64,000 nucleotides of DNA from Inquilinus sp042743185 (GCF_042743185.1 NZ_JBHYMS010000006.1:1-64000); one strand, 5' to 3'; counted from the first letter of the stretch, positions 16,214-26,232 are shown. Notes: a model not told the origin generated them from the letters alone. Translations and numbers: made by a program.

Positions 16214-17511
16214 GCGAGCCTTCCTTCCGGGGCTGCCGCCGACCGGTCCTCGATCGGGTTCCGCACCAGCACGATGAGCGCCAGGGCGGCGACCGCGGCG
16301 ACGGCGGCGCTGATCAGCAGGGCGTTGACGAAGGAGCCGGTCCGGTCGAGCACGAAGCCGGTGATGATCGGCGCGAAGGACCCGGCGAAGTAGCCGCCGA
16401 AGTTCTGGATGCTGCCGAGCGACGCCACCTGGCGCGACGGCGCCGCGGCGCTGACCAGCATCCAGGCGGTGGAGCTGGCGTAGTTGATGCAGAACATGGC
16501 CAGCGAGATGTACACCACGGCCATGGTCAGGCTCGGCGTGTAGGCCGCCGGCAGGGTGAAGACCGCGCCGCCGACCAGCCCCGCCGCCATCGGCCATTTG
16601 CGGCTGGCGACCGCGCCGACGCCGCGGGCCAGCAGGAAATCCGCCACCTTGCCGGAGCACAGCATGCCGAGCGCGCCGACGAGGTAGGGGATGGCGACCA
16701 CCCAGCCGGTGCGGGCGATGCTGAGACCGCGCTCATGCTCCAGATAGCCGGGCAGCCAGGTCAGGTACAGCCAGACCATGTAGATCACGCCCATGAAGCC
16801 CAGCACCATGCCCCAGGTGGTGCGGTTGGCGAACAGCCCGGCCCAGTCGGCGAAGCTCTGCCGCGGCCGGGCCTGCGCCGGGCGGCCGTCGTCGAGGAAG
16901 GAGCGCTCGGCCTCGCTCAGCGGCGTGTCGCCGCGGTTGCGGTAGATCAGGTACCAGCCGACGGCGACGATGATGCCGAGCACGCCCATCAGGATGAACA
17001 TCGGGCGCCAGCCGAAGGCCAGCATGATCGCGGTCAGGATCGGCGGCGCGATGGCGGGGCCGATGCAGGAGGAGGCGATGAAGATGCCGGTCGGCATGCC
17101 GCGCTCTCGCATTGGGAACCATTCGCTGATCACCTTGGCCCCGGCCGGGAATTGCGGCGCCTCGCCGACACCCAGCACGGCCCGGGTGCCGATCAGCTGG
17201 CCCAGCGACTGCGCCAGCCCGCCGGCCAGCTGGGCCAGCGACCAGAAGAACATGCCGGCGCCGAGCATGATGCGGGCGCCGAATCGGTCCAGCATCGCCC
17301 CGACCGGCAGCTGCGAGAAGGCATAGGCCCAGGAGAAGGCGGAGAGCAGCAGCCCCATCTGCGTGCCGGACAGGCCGAGCTCGGTGGAGATGTCGTGATT
17401 GGCGATCGAGAGGGTGCTGCGGTCGAGATAGTTGACGATGCCGGCCGCGGTCAGAAAGGCGACGGCGATCCACTGGATCCGGCGGATCCGCGGCGGCTTG
17501 CCGGATGACAT
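16210..17511 (-). CDS. MFS transporter, anion:cation symporter type
   Basis: A 433-residue twelve-helix carrier. The N-terminus RIQWIAVAFLTAAGIVNYLDR, then SWAYAFSQLPVGAMLDRFGAR and GVGEAPQFPAGAKVISEWFP, are typical of the ACS family that includes hexuronate, galactonate and glucarate transporters. A central loop (RSFLDDGRPAQARPRQSF) separates the halves. It probably brings in an organic acid handled by the neighbouring SDR and cupin. It starts 43 bases after the cupin gene. Substrate not determinable from sequence. Confidence 0.9.
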   Translation of the reverse strand: MSSGKPPRIRRIQWIAVAFLTAAGIVNYLDRSTLSIANHDISTELGLSGTQMGLLLSAFSWAYAFSQLPVGAMLDRFGARIMLGAGMFFWSLAQLAGGLAQSLGQLIGTRAVLGVGEAPQFPAGAKVISEWFPMRERGMPTGIFIASSCIGPAIAPPILTAIMLAFGWRPMFILMGVLGIIVAVGWYLIYRNRGDTPLSEAERSFLDDGRPAQARPRQSFADWAGLFANRTTWGMVLGFMGVIYMVWLYLTWLPGYLEHERGLSIARTGWVVAIPYLVGALGMLCSGKVADFLLARGVGAVASRKWPMAAGLVGGAVFTLPAAYTPSLTMAVVYISLAMFCINYASSTAWMLVSAAAPSRQVASLGSIQNFGGYFAGSFAPIITGFVLDRTGSFVNALLISAAVAAVAALALIVLVRNPIEDRSAAAPEGRLA

Positions 17512-17554
17512 GAGACGATTTCCTCGGAACCTTGGATGTTCTGGCGGGCGGTTG

Positions 17555-18076
17555 TCAGCGGACGAACTGATCGACGTAATCCGCGCCCAGCCCGGCTTCG
17601 GCGTAGTGCTTGCGGCACATGTCCAGCTTGGTGAACACGTCCTCGTAGCCGGTGTGATTGCCCCACGGGTCGACGTAGTACATGACGCCGTTGACCTGGA
17701 AATAGGTGATCATCTCCTCGACGTCCTCGTCGACCACCAGGGTGTGGGTCTCGCCCGGCGGCTCGAAGACGTAGCTGCCCTCGGTGGCGACCCAGTCGTG
17801 CTCCAGGTAGCGCCAGCTGCCTTTCAGCACGAAGCCGTGCACCGGCCCGGGATGGCGGTGGCGGCTGAGCACGCCGGCCTTGCGAACCCGCAGCAGGTTC
17901 ATCCAGTAGCCGCTCGAGATGTTGAGGCAGAGCGGCCGGAACCAGACGTTCTCGGCCTGCGGCACCCAGACCCGTTCGTCCTGCGGCACGGCATGGGGCA
18001 CGACGATGTCCCGCAGCGCTTCGGGCGGGTTCGGATACTGGTAGGGCATCCGCTTGGTGTCGGCGTCGGCTGGCAT
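17555..18076 (-). CDS. cupin, 2,4'-dihydroxyacetophenone dioxygenase-like
   Basis: A 173-residue single-domain cupin. The metal motif is SRHRHPGPVHGFVLKG (His-x-His, then His), with the second motif in EPPGETHTLVVD. The C-terminal part MYYVDPWGNHTGYEDVFTKL resembles the family annotated as 2,4'-dihydroxyacetophenone dioxygenase, an iron enzyme cleaving aryl ketones; many members have other roles. Start at 18076 has ggaggaaag upstream, while 18100 has none. First gene of the operon and directly behind two tandem operators, so its expression is presumably ligand-induced. Confidence 0.75.
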   Translation of the reverse strand: MPADADTKRMPYQYPNPPEALRDIVVPHAVPQDERVWVPQAENVWFRPLCLNISSGYWMNLLRVRKAGVLSRHRHPGPVHGFVLKGSWRYLEHDWVATEGSYVFEPPGETHTLVVDEDVEEMITYFQVNGVMYYVDPWGNHTGYEDVFTKLDMCRKHYAEAGLGADYVDQFVR

Positions 18077-18092
18077 GACGCTTTCCTCCGGC

Positions 18093-18131
18093 TTGTCCAC
18101 ATTATGGACGATTTATCCATTTTGTGGACAA
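18093..18131. promoter_or_regulatory. two tandem 19-bp palindromic operators
   Basis: Site 1 (18093-18111) is ttgtccacattatggacga and site 2 (18113-18131) is ttatccattttgtggacaa. They match at 14 of 19 positions and each is an imperfect inverted repeat around TCCA...TGGA. Their centres are 20 bases apart, so they sit on the same face of the helix. The pair lies 17 bases upstream of the cupin ATG and no divergent gene uses it. TGGA-type palindromes are frequent targets of IclR-family proteins, and an IclR gene closes this operon. Confidence 0.7.
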
Positions 18132-18240
18132 ACACTGGCCCGGGATCGGGTGGCTGTCAATGCCGGACGATTCATCGCTTCTCCACCTGCATCCGATGGC
18201 GAAGCGCCGTCGCTTCATCCGGCAATCCGACCGCCCGGCA

Positions 18241-18660
18241 TCACAGGATGCCGGCCACTCTCAAGAACAGGGCTGCCGCAGCCAGGGCGAGCACCAGCAC
18301 GACCAGAGCGCCCCCGTTCCATCGGCCGAGGACTGCTGATTGCAGTCGGGGCTGCGCGGCAATGGATGACGCTGGCCCGGTTCCGGGCAGGAGCGAAGCC
18401 AGCCGCGTCGCGATCGCCATGATTTCGGCACTCGACCGCTCGGCGCGTGCCGTGCCGGTAATGATCTCCGCCAGCTCGAGCACGGTCGCATCCCGTGGCT
18501 GCCCGGCCAGCCGGCTCGCCGTCGCCCAGGGATCGCCGCCCAGGCGACCGAGCATCGAGACCACGCTCAAGGGCATGCCGTTGGATTCCGCCCCGACGTC
18601 GGCGAACAGGAACGCGTTCAGATTCGATTTGCGCAGGCGAAAGACGTCGGTATCGGGCAT
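18241..18660 (-). CDS. hypothetical protein with C-terminal membrane anchor
   Basis: A 139-residue protein of unknown function. The N-terminal part, VFRLRKSNLNAFLFADVGAE then SMLGRLGGDPWATASRLAG, looks like a compact helical domain; similar short proteins occur in alphaproteobacteria but have no name known to me. The last 25 residues (NGGALVVLVLALAAAALFLR) form a single transmembrane helix, so it is probably tail-anchored with the N-terminus in the cytoplasm. The ATG at 18660 is preferred to 18708 because the upstream part is AT-rich leader. It ends close to the tandem operators but is not in that operon. Confidence 0.65.
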   Translation of the reverse strand: MPDTDVFRLRKSNLNAFLFADVGAESNGMPLSVVSMLGRLGGDPWATASRLAGQPRDATVLELAEIITGTARAERSSAEIMAIATRLASLLPGTGPASSIAAQPRLQSAVLGRWNGGALVVLVLALAAAALFLRVAGIL

Positions 18661-18939
18661 GTCAAAGTCGCACCTCGTGAGATACATCACGTGATAGCCA
18701 TACACCAAAAATCAAGATCAAAATACGATAGCAATTCCAAAATATCAGGGTTCCGATCCCAATAACAAACATAAGAATTAATGCCACAGGCCATCTGACA
18801 CGACCTTAAAAAAACCAAATCGATCGTAGCTGAAATTTGACGGCTTCCCAGGAGGCAAAATAAATCCCGGCCAAAGTCTCCAATGTGGTAATTTGGCGGG
18901 CGAGAGAGATTTGCCTCTCTCCGAATGAAAGCACACACC

Positions 18940-19284
18940 ATGAAAACCCCTGAATGGCTTCAGCCGGCGCTGTATGGCGCCGCGTGCGGTGCGGTTGCGC
19001 TTGCCGTCATCGGTTTCAGCTGGGGCGGCTGGGTCACTGGCTCCTCGGCCCAACGCATGGCCCAGGACCGGTCCAAAACGGATCTGGTGGCCGCACTTTC
19101 GCTGATCTGCGTCGATCAGTCGAAACGCGACCCGCAGCTGACGGAAAGGCTTGCGGAACTGAAGGCTGCATCGAGCTATAGCCGCGGCGACCTGGTGGTC
19201 AAAGCCGGTTGGGCGATGATGCCGGGCGGAACGGTCGCCGATGCCCAGGTCGCCAAGGCCTGCGCCACCCAGCTCGCCAGCTAG
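18940..19284 (+). CDS. conserved small membrane-anchored hypothetical protein
   Basis: A 114-residue protein starting MKTPEWLQPALYGAACGAVA with one N-terminal transmembrane helix ending in SWGGWVTGSSAQRMA. The rest is a soluble helical part with two Cys (LICVDQSK, KACATQL). The opening is a pattern I recognise from a conserved alphaproteobacterial hypothetical family with no assigned role. The in-frame ATG at 18925 is less likely because the family begins at MKTPEW. Its promoter lies in the AT-rich stretch 18661-18939, which is clearly different in base composition from the coding sequence around it. Confidence 0.75.
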   Translation: MKTPEWLQPALYGAACGAVALAVIGFSWGGWVTGSSAQRMAQDRSKTDLVAALSLICVDQSKRDPQLTERLAELKAASSYSRGDLVVKAGWAMMPGGTVADAQVAKACATQLAS

Positions 19285-19391
19285 ACTGGCTGCGGGATCG
19301 GCTCGAGAAGAGGCCCAAAGCTCGCCCATCGCCCCTGTGCCAGCGGCGACGGCGAGCAGCGGGGCGGCGCTGCGTCGGCCTCGATCACGAG

Positions 19392-19412
19392 CCGAGGCGG
19401 CAAGAGCCTCGG
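19392..19412. terminator. hairpin between convergent genes
   Basis: Arms ccgaggc and gcctcgg with a 7-base loop, between the stop at 19284 (plus strand) and the stop at 19419 (minus strand). No T-run on either side. Confidence 0.35.
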
Positions 19413-19418
19413 ACTGGA

Positions 19419-19655
19419 TCACCGGCCATTGGATCGGCGGAAGTCTCGGGGATCCCGCTCGACCGGACGTGACAGCTCATGCTCCGGCACCATCCGTTCC
19501 TCGTTCCCGAGCACGCTGCGGATCCGGTAGAGCGGGCCGGACGTGTCGCTGGGATAGCGGGCGAGCACCTTGAACGTCCCGTCTCCGGATTGCCCCGACA
19601 GCGACCGGCGCGAGACATGCACGGTGCTGCCCACTGGGAACTTGTAGTCCTTCAT
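19419..19655 (-). CDS. small conserved hypothetical protein, SH3-like
   Basis: A 78-residue protein, MKDYKFPVGSTVHVSRRSLS then FKVLARYPSDTSGPLYRIRS and RMVPEHELSR. The alternating hydrophobic beta pattern and the phrase LYRIRSVLGNEERMVPEHEL suggest a small SH3/KOW-like barrel, as in conserved alphaproteobacterial proteins of about 75 residues. No function is known. The start at 19655 is preferred over 19787 because the upstream codons are Pro-rich, AT-shifted and without a ribosome site. gggagg lies about 15 bases before the ATG, further than usual. Confidence 0.6.
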   Translation of the reverse strand: MKDYKFPVGSTVHVSRRSLSGQSGDGTFKVLARYPSDTSGPLYRIRSVLGNEERMVPEHELSRPVERDPRDFRRSNGR

Positions 19656-19962
19656 CACGACATTTCTGGCCTCCCGGGGGAGCGCCGGCTGAGGGATCGG
19701 ATGCGGCGGCGCGACCGGTGCCCCGAATTTCCGATAGAGTACACCGAAACCCAGAAACAAACCTACTGAATCCCACCACCCACCCAATAATCAGTGAAAA
19801 TCATAGTAAGATTTGAATCACCATACACAGAAAACGGTGCCAATATTTATTTCTGATCGATAAGATATTCACCTTGTATGCTAGGATAGCCGTGCACATC
19901 TATAAAGGAGATAGTGAATCGAGCCTATCTCCCAAAAATTGGTTCTCCGAAGGATTCAGCCG
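19656..19962. other. AT-rich intergenic region before groES
   Basis: About 300 bases with strongly lowered GC in the second half (19780-19900). No gene is seen. There is no CIRCE element (TTAGCACTC-N9-GAGTGCTAA) and no convincing RpoH promoter, although CTTGTATG at 19871 could be a -35. A stem-loop at 19907-19932 is listed separately. Confidence 0.5.
19907..19932 (+). promoter_or_regulatory. stem-loop in the groES leader
   Basis: Perfect arms ggagatag and ctatctcc with a 10-base loop, ending 30 bases upstream of the groES ATG. It may affect translation or be an operator half-site pair. The real groES ribosome site (aagga, about 19951) is outside the stem. Confidence 0.35.
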
Positions 19963-20250
19963 ATGAAATTCCGCCCGCTGCACGACCGGGTCGTGGTCCG
20001 CCGCATCGATGCCGAAGCCAAGACGGCGGGCGGGATCATCATCCCCGACACCGCCCAGGAGAAGCCGCAGCAGGGCGAGGTCGTGGCCGTCGGCCTGGGC
20101 GCGCGGGATGCGCAGGGCGTGATCCAGGCGCTCGACGTCGGCGTCGGCGACCGCATCCTGTTCGGCAAATGGTCCGGCTCCGAGATCCGGCTCGATGGGG
20201 TCGACTACCTCGTGATGAAGGAGAGCGACGTGATCGGCGTCGTCGCCTGA
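19963..20250 (+). CDS. groES: co-chaperonin GroES (second-type copy)
   Basis: A 95-residue lid protein for the GroEL ring. The opening MKFRPLHDRVVVRRIDAEAK, the mobile loop TAGGIIIPDTAQEKPQQGEV and the C-terminal DYLVMKESDVIGVV are all present. It precedes groEL by 38 bases. No CIRCE site is upstream. Because the partner GroEL lacks the usual C-terminal GGM tail, this pair is probably an accessory copy beside a main groESL elsewhere (inference). Confidence 0.96.
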   Translation: MKFRPLHDRVVVRRIDAEAKTAGGIIIPDTAQEKPQQGEVVAVGLGARDAQGVIQALDVGVGDRILFGKWSGSEIRLDGVDYLVMKESDVIGVVA

Positions 20251-20288
20251 TCCCGCCCGCCTCCCCTCCCCTTTCAAGGACCAGCACC

Positions 20289-21914
<1,626 letters not shown>

Positions 21915-22012
21915 TCCGCCGGCCCCGGGGCCGCGGCCCCCCCCCGCCCCGGCCACCCGCCCAAGTGCGCGGACGGGGCCCAAATCCAAGTAAAACCCGC
22001 GCAATGGGGCCC

Positions 22013-22022
22013 NNNNNNNNNN
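22013..22022. other. assembly gap (10 N)
   Basis: Ten undetermined bases. The sequence just before (21928-22012) is full of C and G homopolymers and looks low-quality. The true distance across the gap is unknown. Confidence 0.99.
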
Positions 22023-22108
22023 TCTTCAACACCACCGACGCTTTGGTGGCCGCGCTGCGGGCGCCGGCCGGCGTGGCCCCGCCGGTTGCCGTTGGGTTGG
22101 GCTACTGA
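22023..22108 (+). pseudogene. degraded second copy of the groEL 3' end, probably an assembly artefact
   Basis: After the gap the frame reads FNTTDALVAALRAPAGVAPP then VAVGLGY and stop. This lines up with the real GroEL end (ITTEAMVAALPETAGLAAPD, ADGMGY, stop), and even the bases after the stop agree (ctgacccgccggccc against ctgatccgccggccc). Only the last 25 or so codons are present. A noisy contig end joined across the gap is the simplest explanation; a genuine tandem relic is the alternative. Confidence 0.6.
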
Positions 22109-22116
22109 CCCGCCGG

Positions 22117-22146
22117 CCCGTGACCGGCGGCAGCGCCGGTCACGGG
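22117..22146. terminator. strong hairpin terminator after groEL
   Basis: Perfect 13-bp arms cccgtgaccggcg and cgccggtcacggg with a 4-base loop. No T-run, but it lies between the groEL end and a convergent gene end (22166), so it can serve both. Confidence 0.6.
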
Positions 22147-22165
22147 CGACGGCATCGTGGCGGCG

Positions 22166-22477
22166 TCAGGGCAAGATGCCGATGAACACCCGGCGATAGG
22201 CGCCGATCAGATCCCCGGCGGAGGTCGCCGTGGCCCGGCTCAGCTGCTCCGCTCCGGATTCGCGCTCCCGCTCGACAAGCCTCACCAGCTCCTGAAACCG
22301 GCGATGCGCGATCGTCGCCGGGTCGATTCCGGCGCCGTCGTGGGGCGTGATGAAACCGGGCTCCGGCAACTCGCGGACCAGGATCCCCAGCAGGTCGAGC
22401 AGCTTGGCGCCGGTGTCGACGCGGAGCCACCGGCCCTCATCCCAGACCGATATCGTCGGCCAGATCTCCATCTGCAT
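22166..22477 (-). CDS. small hypothetical protein behind GH130
   Basis: A 103-residue acidic protein, opening MEIWPTISVWDEGRWLRVDT and continuing GAKLLDLLGILVRELPEPGF with a helical ERERESGAEQLS part. Codon use is like its neighbours and it follows the GH130 gene by 52 bases on the same strand, so it is probably the last gene of that operon. Two in-frame ATGs (22477, 22471) are possible; the first has ggag 7 bases upstream. I do not recognise the family. No signal peptide or membrane segment is seen. Confidence 0.6.
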   Translation of the reverse strand: MQMEIWPTISVWDEGRWLRVDTGAKLLDLLGILVRELPEPGFITPHDGAGIDPATIAHRRFQELVRLVERERESGAEQLSRATATSAGDLIGAYRRVFIGILP

Positions 22478-22529
22478 CCTGCATCTCCATGGTCTGTCCG
22501 GAGCCGCCGCGCGGCCGCTGGAATGGCCG

Positions 22530-23828
22530 TCAGCCCTCCATCGCCCGCAGCAGCGCTGCGATCTCGATCGTCGCGAGGGTGGAGAAGGTGTCGGAGACCG
22601 CGTAGGGCAGGACGATCTGATCGCCGTGCCGCATCGCCCCGCAGGTGTAGACGACGTTGGGCACATAGCCCTCGCGTTCCGACGGCTCGGGCCGGACCAG
22701 CGGTTCGCGCGACCGGGCCAGGACCTTGGACGGGTCCTCCTTGTCGAGAAGAACGGCCCCGATCGAATATCGCCGGACCGGCCCCACGCCATGGGTCAGC
22801 AGCAGCCAGCCCTGGTCGAGCTCGATCGGCGATCCGCAATTGCCGATCTGCACGAACTCCCACGGGAACCGGGGCTTCAGGATGGGCTGGCCGCCCTGCC
22901 AGACGCGCAGGTCGTCGGAATAGATCAGATAAAGGCTCTCATTGTCCTGCCTGCCGATCATCGCGTAGCGACCGTCGAGCCTGCGGGGGAACAGGGCCAT
23001 GCCCTTGTTGACGGCAGCGTCCCCCTGTAGCGGGAACATCCGGAAAGAGACGAAATCGAGGGTCTCGATCATTTCGGACCGGATCGCCTGGCCGCTATAG
23101 GCGGTGTAGGTGGCGCGGAAGATCTTCCGGCCGCCCTCGTCGAATTCGACGAAGCGGGCATCCTCGATACCGTGCGCCTGGGAGTCCGTGACGGGAAAGA
23201 TCACCCGCTCGCTGATGTCTTCGTCCGACGCGAAGACCAGCTCGACCTCGTCCCCGTGCGGGCCGGATGTTCGGCGCTCATCTCCGGGAACGGATGCGAG
23301 CCGGGCCGAAGGGTCGATGGACACGTTGCCGTCGGCCGCGATCGAGCCCGACCGGAAGGTCAGCGACGAGATGTGCCCCTCCCCGACGGCACGAAGGCTG
23401 AGGATGAAGCGGCGCCCGCCTTCCGGCGCGCCAGACTGGTCGGGATGGGGCACGATGCTGGGGTTGAACAGCGCTGCAGCCTCGAAGGCATATTCATGCA
23501 GGAAATACGCACCGACCAGCCGGCGCTGCGTCTCGGTGAACCGGACATGGTTCGCGAAGGCGCGCTCCATGTCGTCCGCCCGAGCCTCGAACCTCTCGAG
23601 CAAGCGGCGGTGGCGGCCCTGGAAGTTCCCGAGCACATCGCTCAGCTGGCCGGCGGCTGCCTCGGGATCCAGCGCCAGCACCCGGTCGACGATGTGGTTC
23701 GCGCGGGTCCTGTCGGTGGGATTGAGGTTCCGTGGCTCGACCGCCGGCCTGAACGGGCGCACGACCACCCGGGCGGGATCCGGGCGCAGATGGAGAGCCT
23801 GCCGGTTCAGGAAGGTGATTTGCGACAA
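22530..23828 (-). CDS. GH130-family glycosidase / mannosyl phosphorylase-like
   Basis: A 432-residue five-bladed beta-propeller of the GH130 type, which includes phosphorylases acting on beta-1,2- or beta-1,4-linked mannosides and some hydrolases. The catalytic Asp lies in AHGIEDARFVEFDEGG (usual form GIEDPR). Further blades show DGRYAMIGRQDNESLYLIYS, GNCGSPIELDQGWLLLTHGV and GYVPNVVYTCGAM. About 100 N-terminal residues precede the propeller (FQGRHRRLLERFEARADDME), as in the longer subgroup. TTG at 23828 with gaggacg before it is the start. It lies 36 bases after a GT4 fusion. Whether phosphorolysis or hydrolysis occurs cannot be told. Confidence 0.85.
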   Translation of the reverse strand: MSQITFLNRQALHLRPDPARVVVRPFRPAVEPRNLNPTDRTRANHIVDRVLALDPEAAAGQLSDVLGNFQGRHRRLLERFEARADDMERAFANHVRFTETQRRLVGAYFLHEYAFEAAALFNPSIVPHPDQSGAPEGGRRFILSLRAVGEGHISSLTFRSGSIAADGNVSIDPSARLASVPGDERRTSGPHGDEVELVFASDEDISERVIFPVTDSQAHGIEDARFVEFDEGGRKIFRATYTAYSGQAIRSEMIETLDFVSFRMFPLQGDAAVNKGMALFPRRLDGRYAMIGRQDNESLYLIYSDDLRVWQGGQPILKPRFPWEFVQIGNCGSPIELDQGWLLLTHGVGPVRRYSIGAVLLDKEDPSKVLARSREPLVRPEPSEREGYVPNVVYTCGAMRHGDQIVLPYAVSDTFSTLATIEIAALLRAMEG

Positions 23829-23864
23829 GGCGTCCTCGGACAGTTCAAGGGAAGGTCACGGCGC

Positions 23865-26147
23865 TCACGTCTCGGCCAGGCGCGGCACGAATTTGGCCCG
23901 GCCGTCCATGACATGCGCGATGCGGCGCATCTCCAACTGGCTGAGGAGATAGGAGACGACCGATTCGCCGCCCTGGTTCTCGTTCACCCGGTCGGGATGC
24001 AGGCCGTCGCGGCAGCCGCCGGTCTCCGGGTCGACCAGAGGGAGCGACAGTTCGTTGTCGCCGAAGAACCAGGCGAAGGCGTGCACCGCGTCGGCCCTCC
24101 ATTCCGGGTCACCCTCCACGCGCCACGCCGCCAGGCAGGCGGAGATCGTCGCCGTGACCTCCAGGGGTTGCTGATCGAAGGGCCTCGGCGCCATCCGCTT
24201 GTCGCCGAAGCTGCTCGATCCGACCGGCCGGAACACGCCCGTCGGCGTCGTCTGCTTCGACATCAGCCAGTGCAGGGTCCGCAGGCCCGCATCGACGAAC
24301 TCCGCCGACCGGACGGCCATCCCGGTGACGATCAGGGCCTGCGGCAGTCTTGCATTGTCGTAAGCCAGCCCATCCTCGAACCAGGCCCAGCCCTGGGTCT
24401 CGACAGCCGCGAGGATCGACATCAGCCTCGCAGCGAGGCCGTGCCGGACCCGTTCGGCCAAGGTATCCTCGGCCGTCACGGCGCAGTAGGCGTCGAGCCC
24501 GAGCAGGGTGAAGGCCCAGGCGCGGGGCGAGCCGAAGGCCTCGGCCGCCGGCAGCGCTTCGGCGAACAGCGCGGCGGCCCAGCGCCGCCGCGACGCGCTG
24601 GCGTCGCTGCGGGCGCATTCGCCCAGGGCCCAAAGCGTCCGGCCGTGGCTGTCCTCCGAACCGCTCTCCTCGAGCCAACGCCGGTCGAAACTCATGAAGT
24701 TGCGGAACCGCCGCGTGCCGGGGTTCCAGGCATGCTGGACGAAGGCCGCAAGCCGGGCCGTCAGGATCTCGGGCAGACGTGCCTCGTGGGGGTGGTTGAG
24801 GGCACAGGCCACCAGCAGCGCGCGGGCGTTGTCGTCGACGCAGTAGCCATGGGACCGGTCGGGCACCGAATGCACCGCATGCTGGAATAGCCCCGTGTCG
24901 TCGCACATCGACAGGAAATGGCCGAGCTGCGTCGCCGGCGGCATGAAGCCGGGGCTGATCGGCTCGCGCGGGCCGGGCCGTTCAACCACCCGGAACCGTT
25001 GCCCGCGCCGCGCACGCTCGAAGACGTCCCGGTAGTGCTCCGCCGTGCGCGCCCAGGTCATCGACCGGCTGCTCGCATAGGCACGCCGGCGCATCGCCTC
25101 GCGCCGGATGTCGTCGGTCAGAAGCCCCGCGACCGCCGCACCGGTGGCCGAGGCGTCGCCGAACGGCACCAGGATGCCGCGCCCGCCGGCCAGCAACTCC
25201 TGGGCGTGCCAATAGGGCGTCGAGACCACCGCCTTGCCGAGGCCGAAGCTGTAAGCCAGGGTCCCCGACGTCATCTGCGCTTCGTCGAGATAGGGCGTGA
25301 CATAGACGTCGCACATGGAGATGAATTCGAGCAGCGTGGCCAGATCGACGAATTGGTCCAGCAGCGCGACGTGCTCTTCGACCCCGCGATCCCGCGCCCG
25401 GGCCACCAGGCTTTCGCGGTAGACCTCGCCCTGGTCGCGGACCAGGTTGGGGTGCGTCGCGCCGAGCACGACATACATCGTGTCGGGCCGGCTCCGCAGG
25501 ATCTCGGGCATGGCATCGATCATGACCTCGATGCCCTTGTTGGGGGACAAGAGGCCGAAGGTCAGGATGACCGGCCGTCCGGCGAAGCCCAGCTTGGCCT
25601 TCGCCGCGGTGGGCTCGGCGAAGGCGGCGTCGGGAATGCCGTGCAGGATGACGTCGATCTTATCCGCCGGGACACCATAGACCGTCCGCAGCAGGTCGCG
25701 GCCCTTCCTGGCCATGACGACGACCCGCGCCGATGCGGCGACGATCCGGCTCAGCACGTCCAGCTGCGCCGCCGTCGGCTCGGCCAGGACCGTATGGAGC
25801 GTGGTGACGACCGGCATGGTCAAACGCGACAGTAGCGCCAGGATATGGCCGCCGGCCTCGCCGCCGAAGATGCCGAACTCGTGCTGGAGCGAGACCACGT
25901 CGAACTGGCCGGCATTGAGGGCATCGGCCGCCCGGACGTAGTCTTCGATCCGGTCGTCGGCGATCTCGATGCGGACGGCAGCCGGATAGTCATAGGCGCG
26001 ACCGGGGTCGGTCATCGCCGCGATGCAGGTGTCGGCCACCGCGTCCGACGCCGCGACCGCCTGCTGCAGATCGGTCGTGAAGGTCGCGATCCCGCAGCGG
26101 CGCGGGAGCGAGTTGCCGATGAAGGCGACACGGATCGGCTGGGTCAC
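23865..26147 (-). CDS. GT4 glycosyltransferase fused to an alpha/alpha-barrel glycosidase-like domain
   Basis: A 760-residue two-domain protein. Residues 1 to about 385 are a GT-B fold transferase: FIGNSLPRRCGIATFTTDL, then DVVSLQHEFGIFGGEAGGHI, the donor-site segment ILTFGLLSPNKGIEVMIDAM and YLDEAQMTSGTLAYSFGLGK. Residues from about 400 are helical with repeated paired patterns (YCVDDNARALLVACALNHPH, ESGSEDSHGRTLWALGECAR, WFEDGLAYDNARLPQALIVT), resembling an alpha/alpha toroid glycosidase. GTG start at 26147 with ggagg 8 bases upstream. Followed by GH130, so the pair likely makes or turns over a mannose-containing glycan or osmolyte. Substrate unknown. Confidence 0.82.
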   Translation of the reverse strand: MTQPIRVAFIGNSLPRRCGIATFTTDLQQAVAASDAVADTCIAAMTDPGRAYDYPAAVRIEIADDRIEDYVRAADALNAGQFDVVSLQHEFGIFGGEAGGHILALLSRLTMPVVTTLHTVLAEPTAAQLDVLSRIVAASARVVVMARKGRDLLRTVYGVPADKIDVILHGIPDAAFAEPTAAKAKLGFAGRPVILTFGLLSPNKGIEVMIDAMPEILRSRPDTMYVVLGATHPNLVRDQGEVYRESLVARARDRGVEEHVALLDQFVDLATLLEFISMCDVYVTPYLDEAQMTSGTLAYSFGLGKAVVSTPYWHAQELLAGGRGILVPFGDASATGAAVAGLLTDDIRREAMRRRAYASSRSMTWARTAEHYRDVFERARRGQRFRVVERPGPREPISPGFMPPATQLGHFLSMCDDTGLFQHAVHSVPDRSHGYCVDDNARALLVACALNHPHEARLPEILTARLAAFVQHAWNPGTRRFRNFMSFDRRWLEESGSEDSHGRTLWALGECARSDASASRRRWAAALFAEALPAAEAFGSPRAWAFTLLGLDAYCAVTAEDTLAERVRHGLAARLMSILAAVETQGWAWFEDGLAYDNARLPQALIVTGMAVRSAEFVDAGLRTLHWLMSKQTTPTGVFRPVGSSSFGDKRMAPRPFDQQPLEVTATISACLAAWRVEGDPEWRADAVHAFAWFFGDNELSLPLVDPETGGCRDGLHPDRVNENQGGESVVSYLLSQLEMRRIAHVMDGRAKFVPRLAET

Positions 26148-26232
26148 GGCAGCGCCTCCATCGGAACGGCCGCCTGCCCGTCGCCGTGCGGCGACCGCAA
26201 GGGGCCGGAAAAGGACGGTCGATGGGCCGGCC

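Noticed and set aside
19656..19962. CIRCE or ROSE element before groES
   Set aside because: No TTAGCACTC-type inverted repeat and no ROSE-like UUGCU segment could be found; only a short stem-loop is present.
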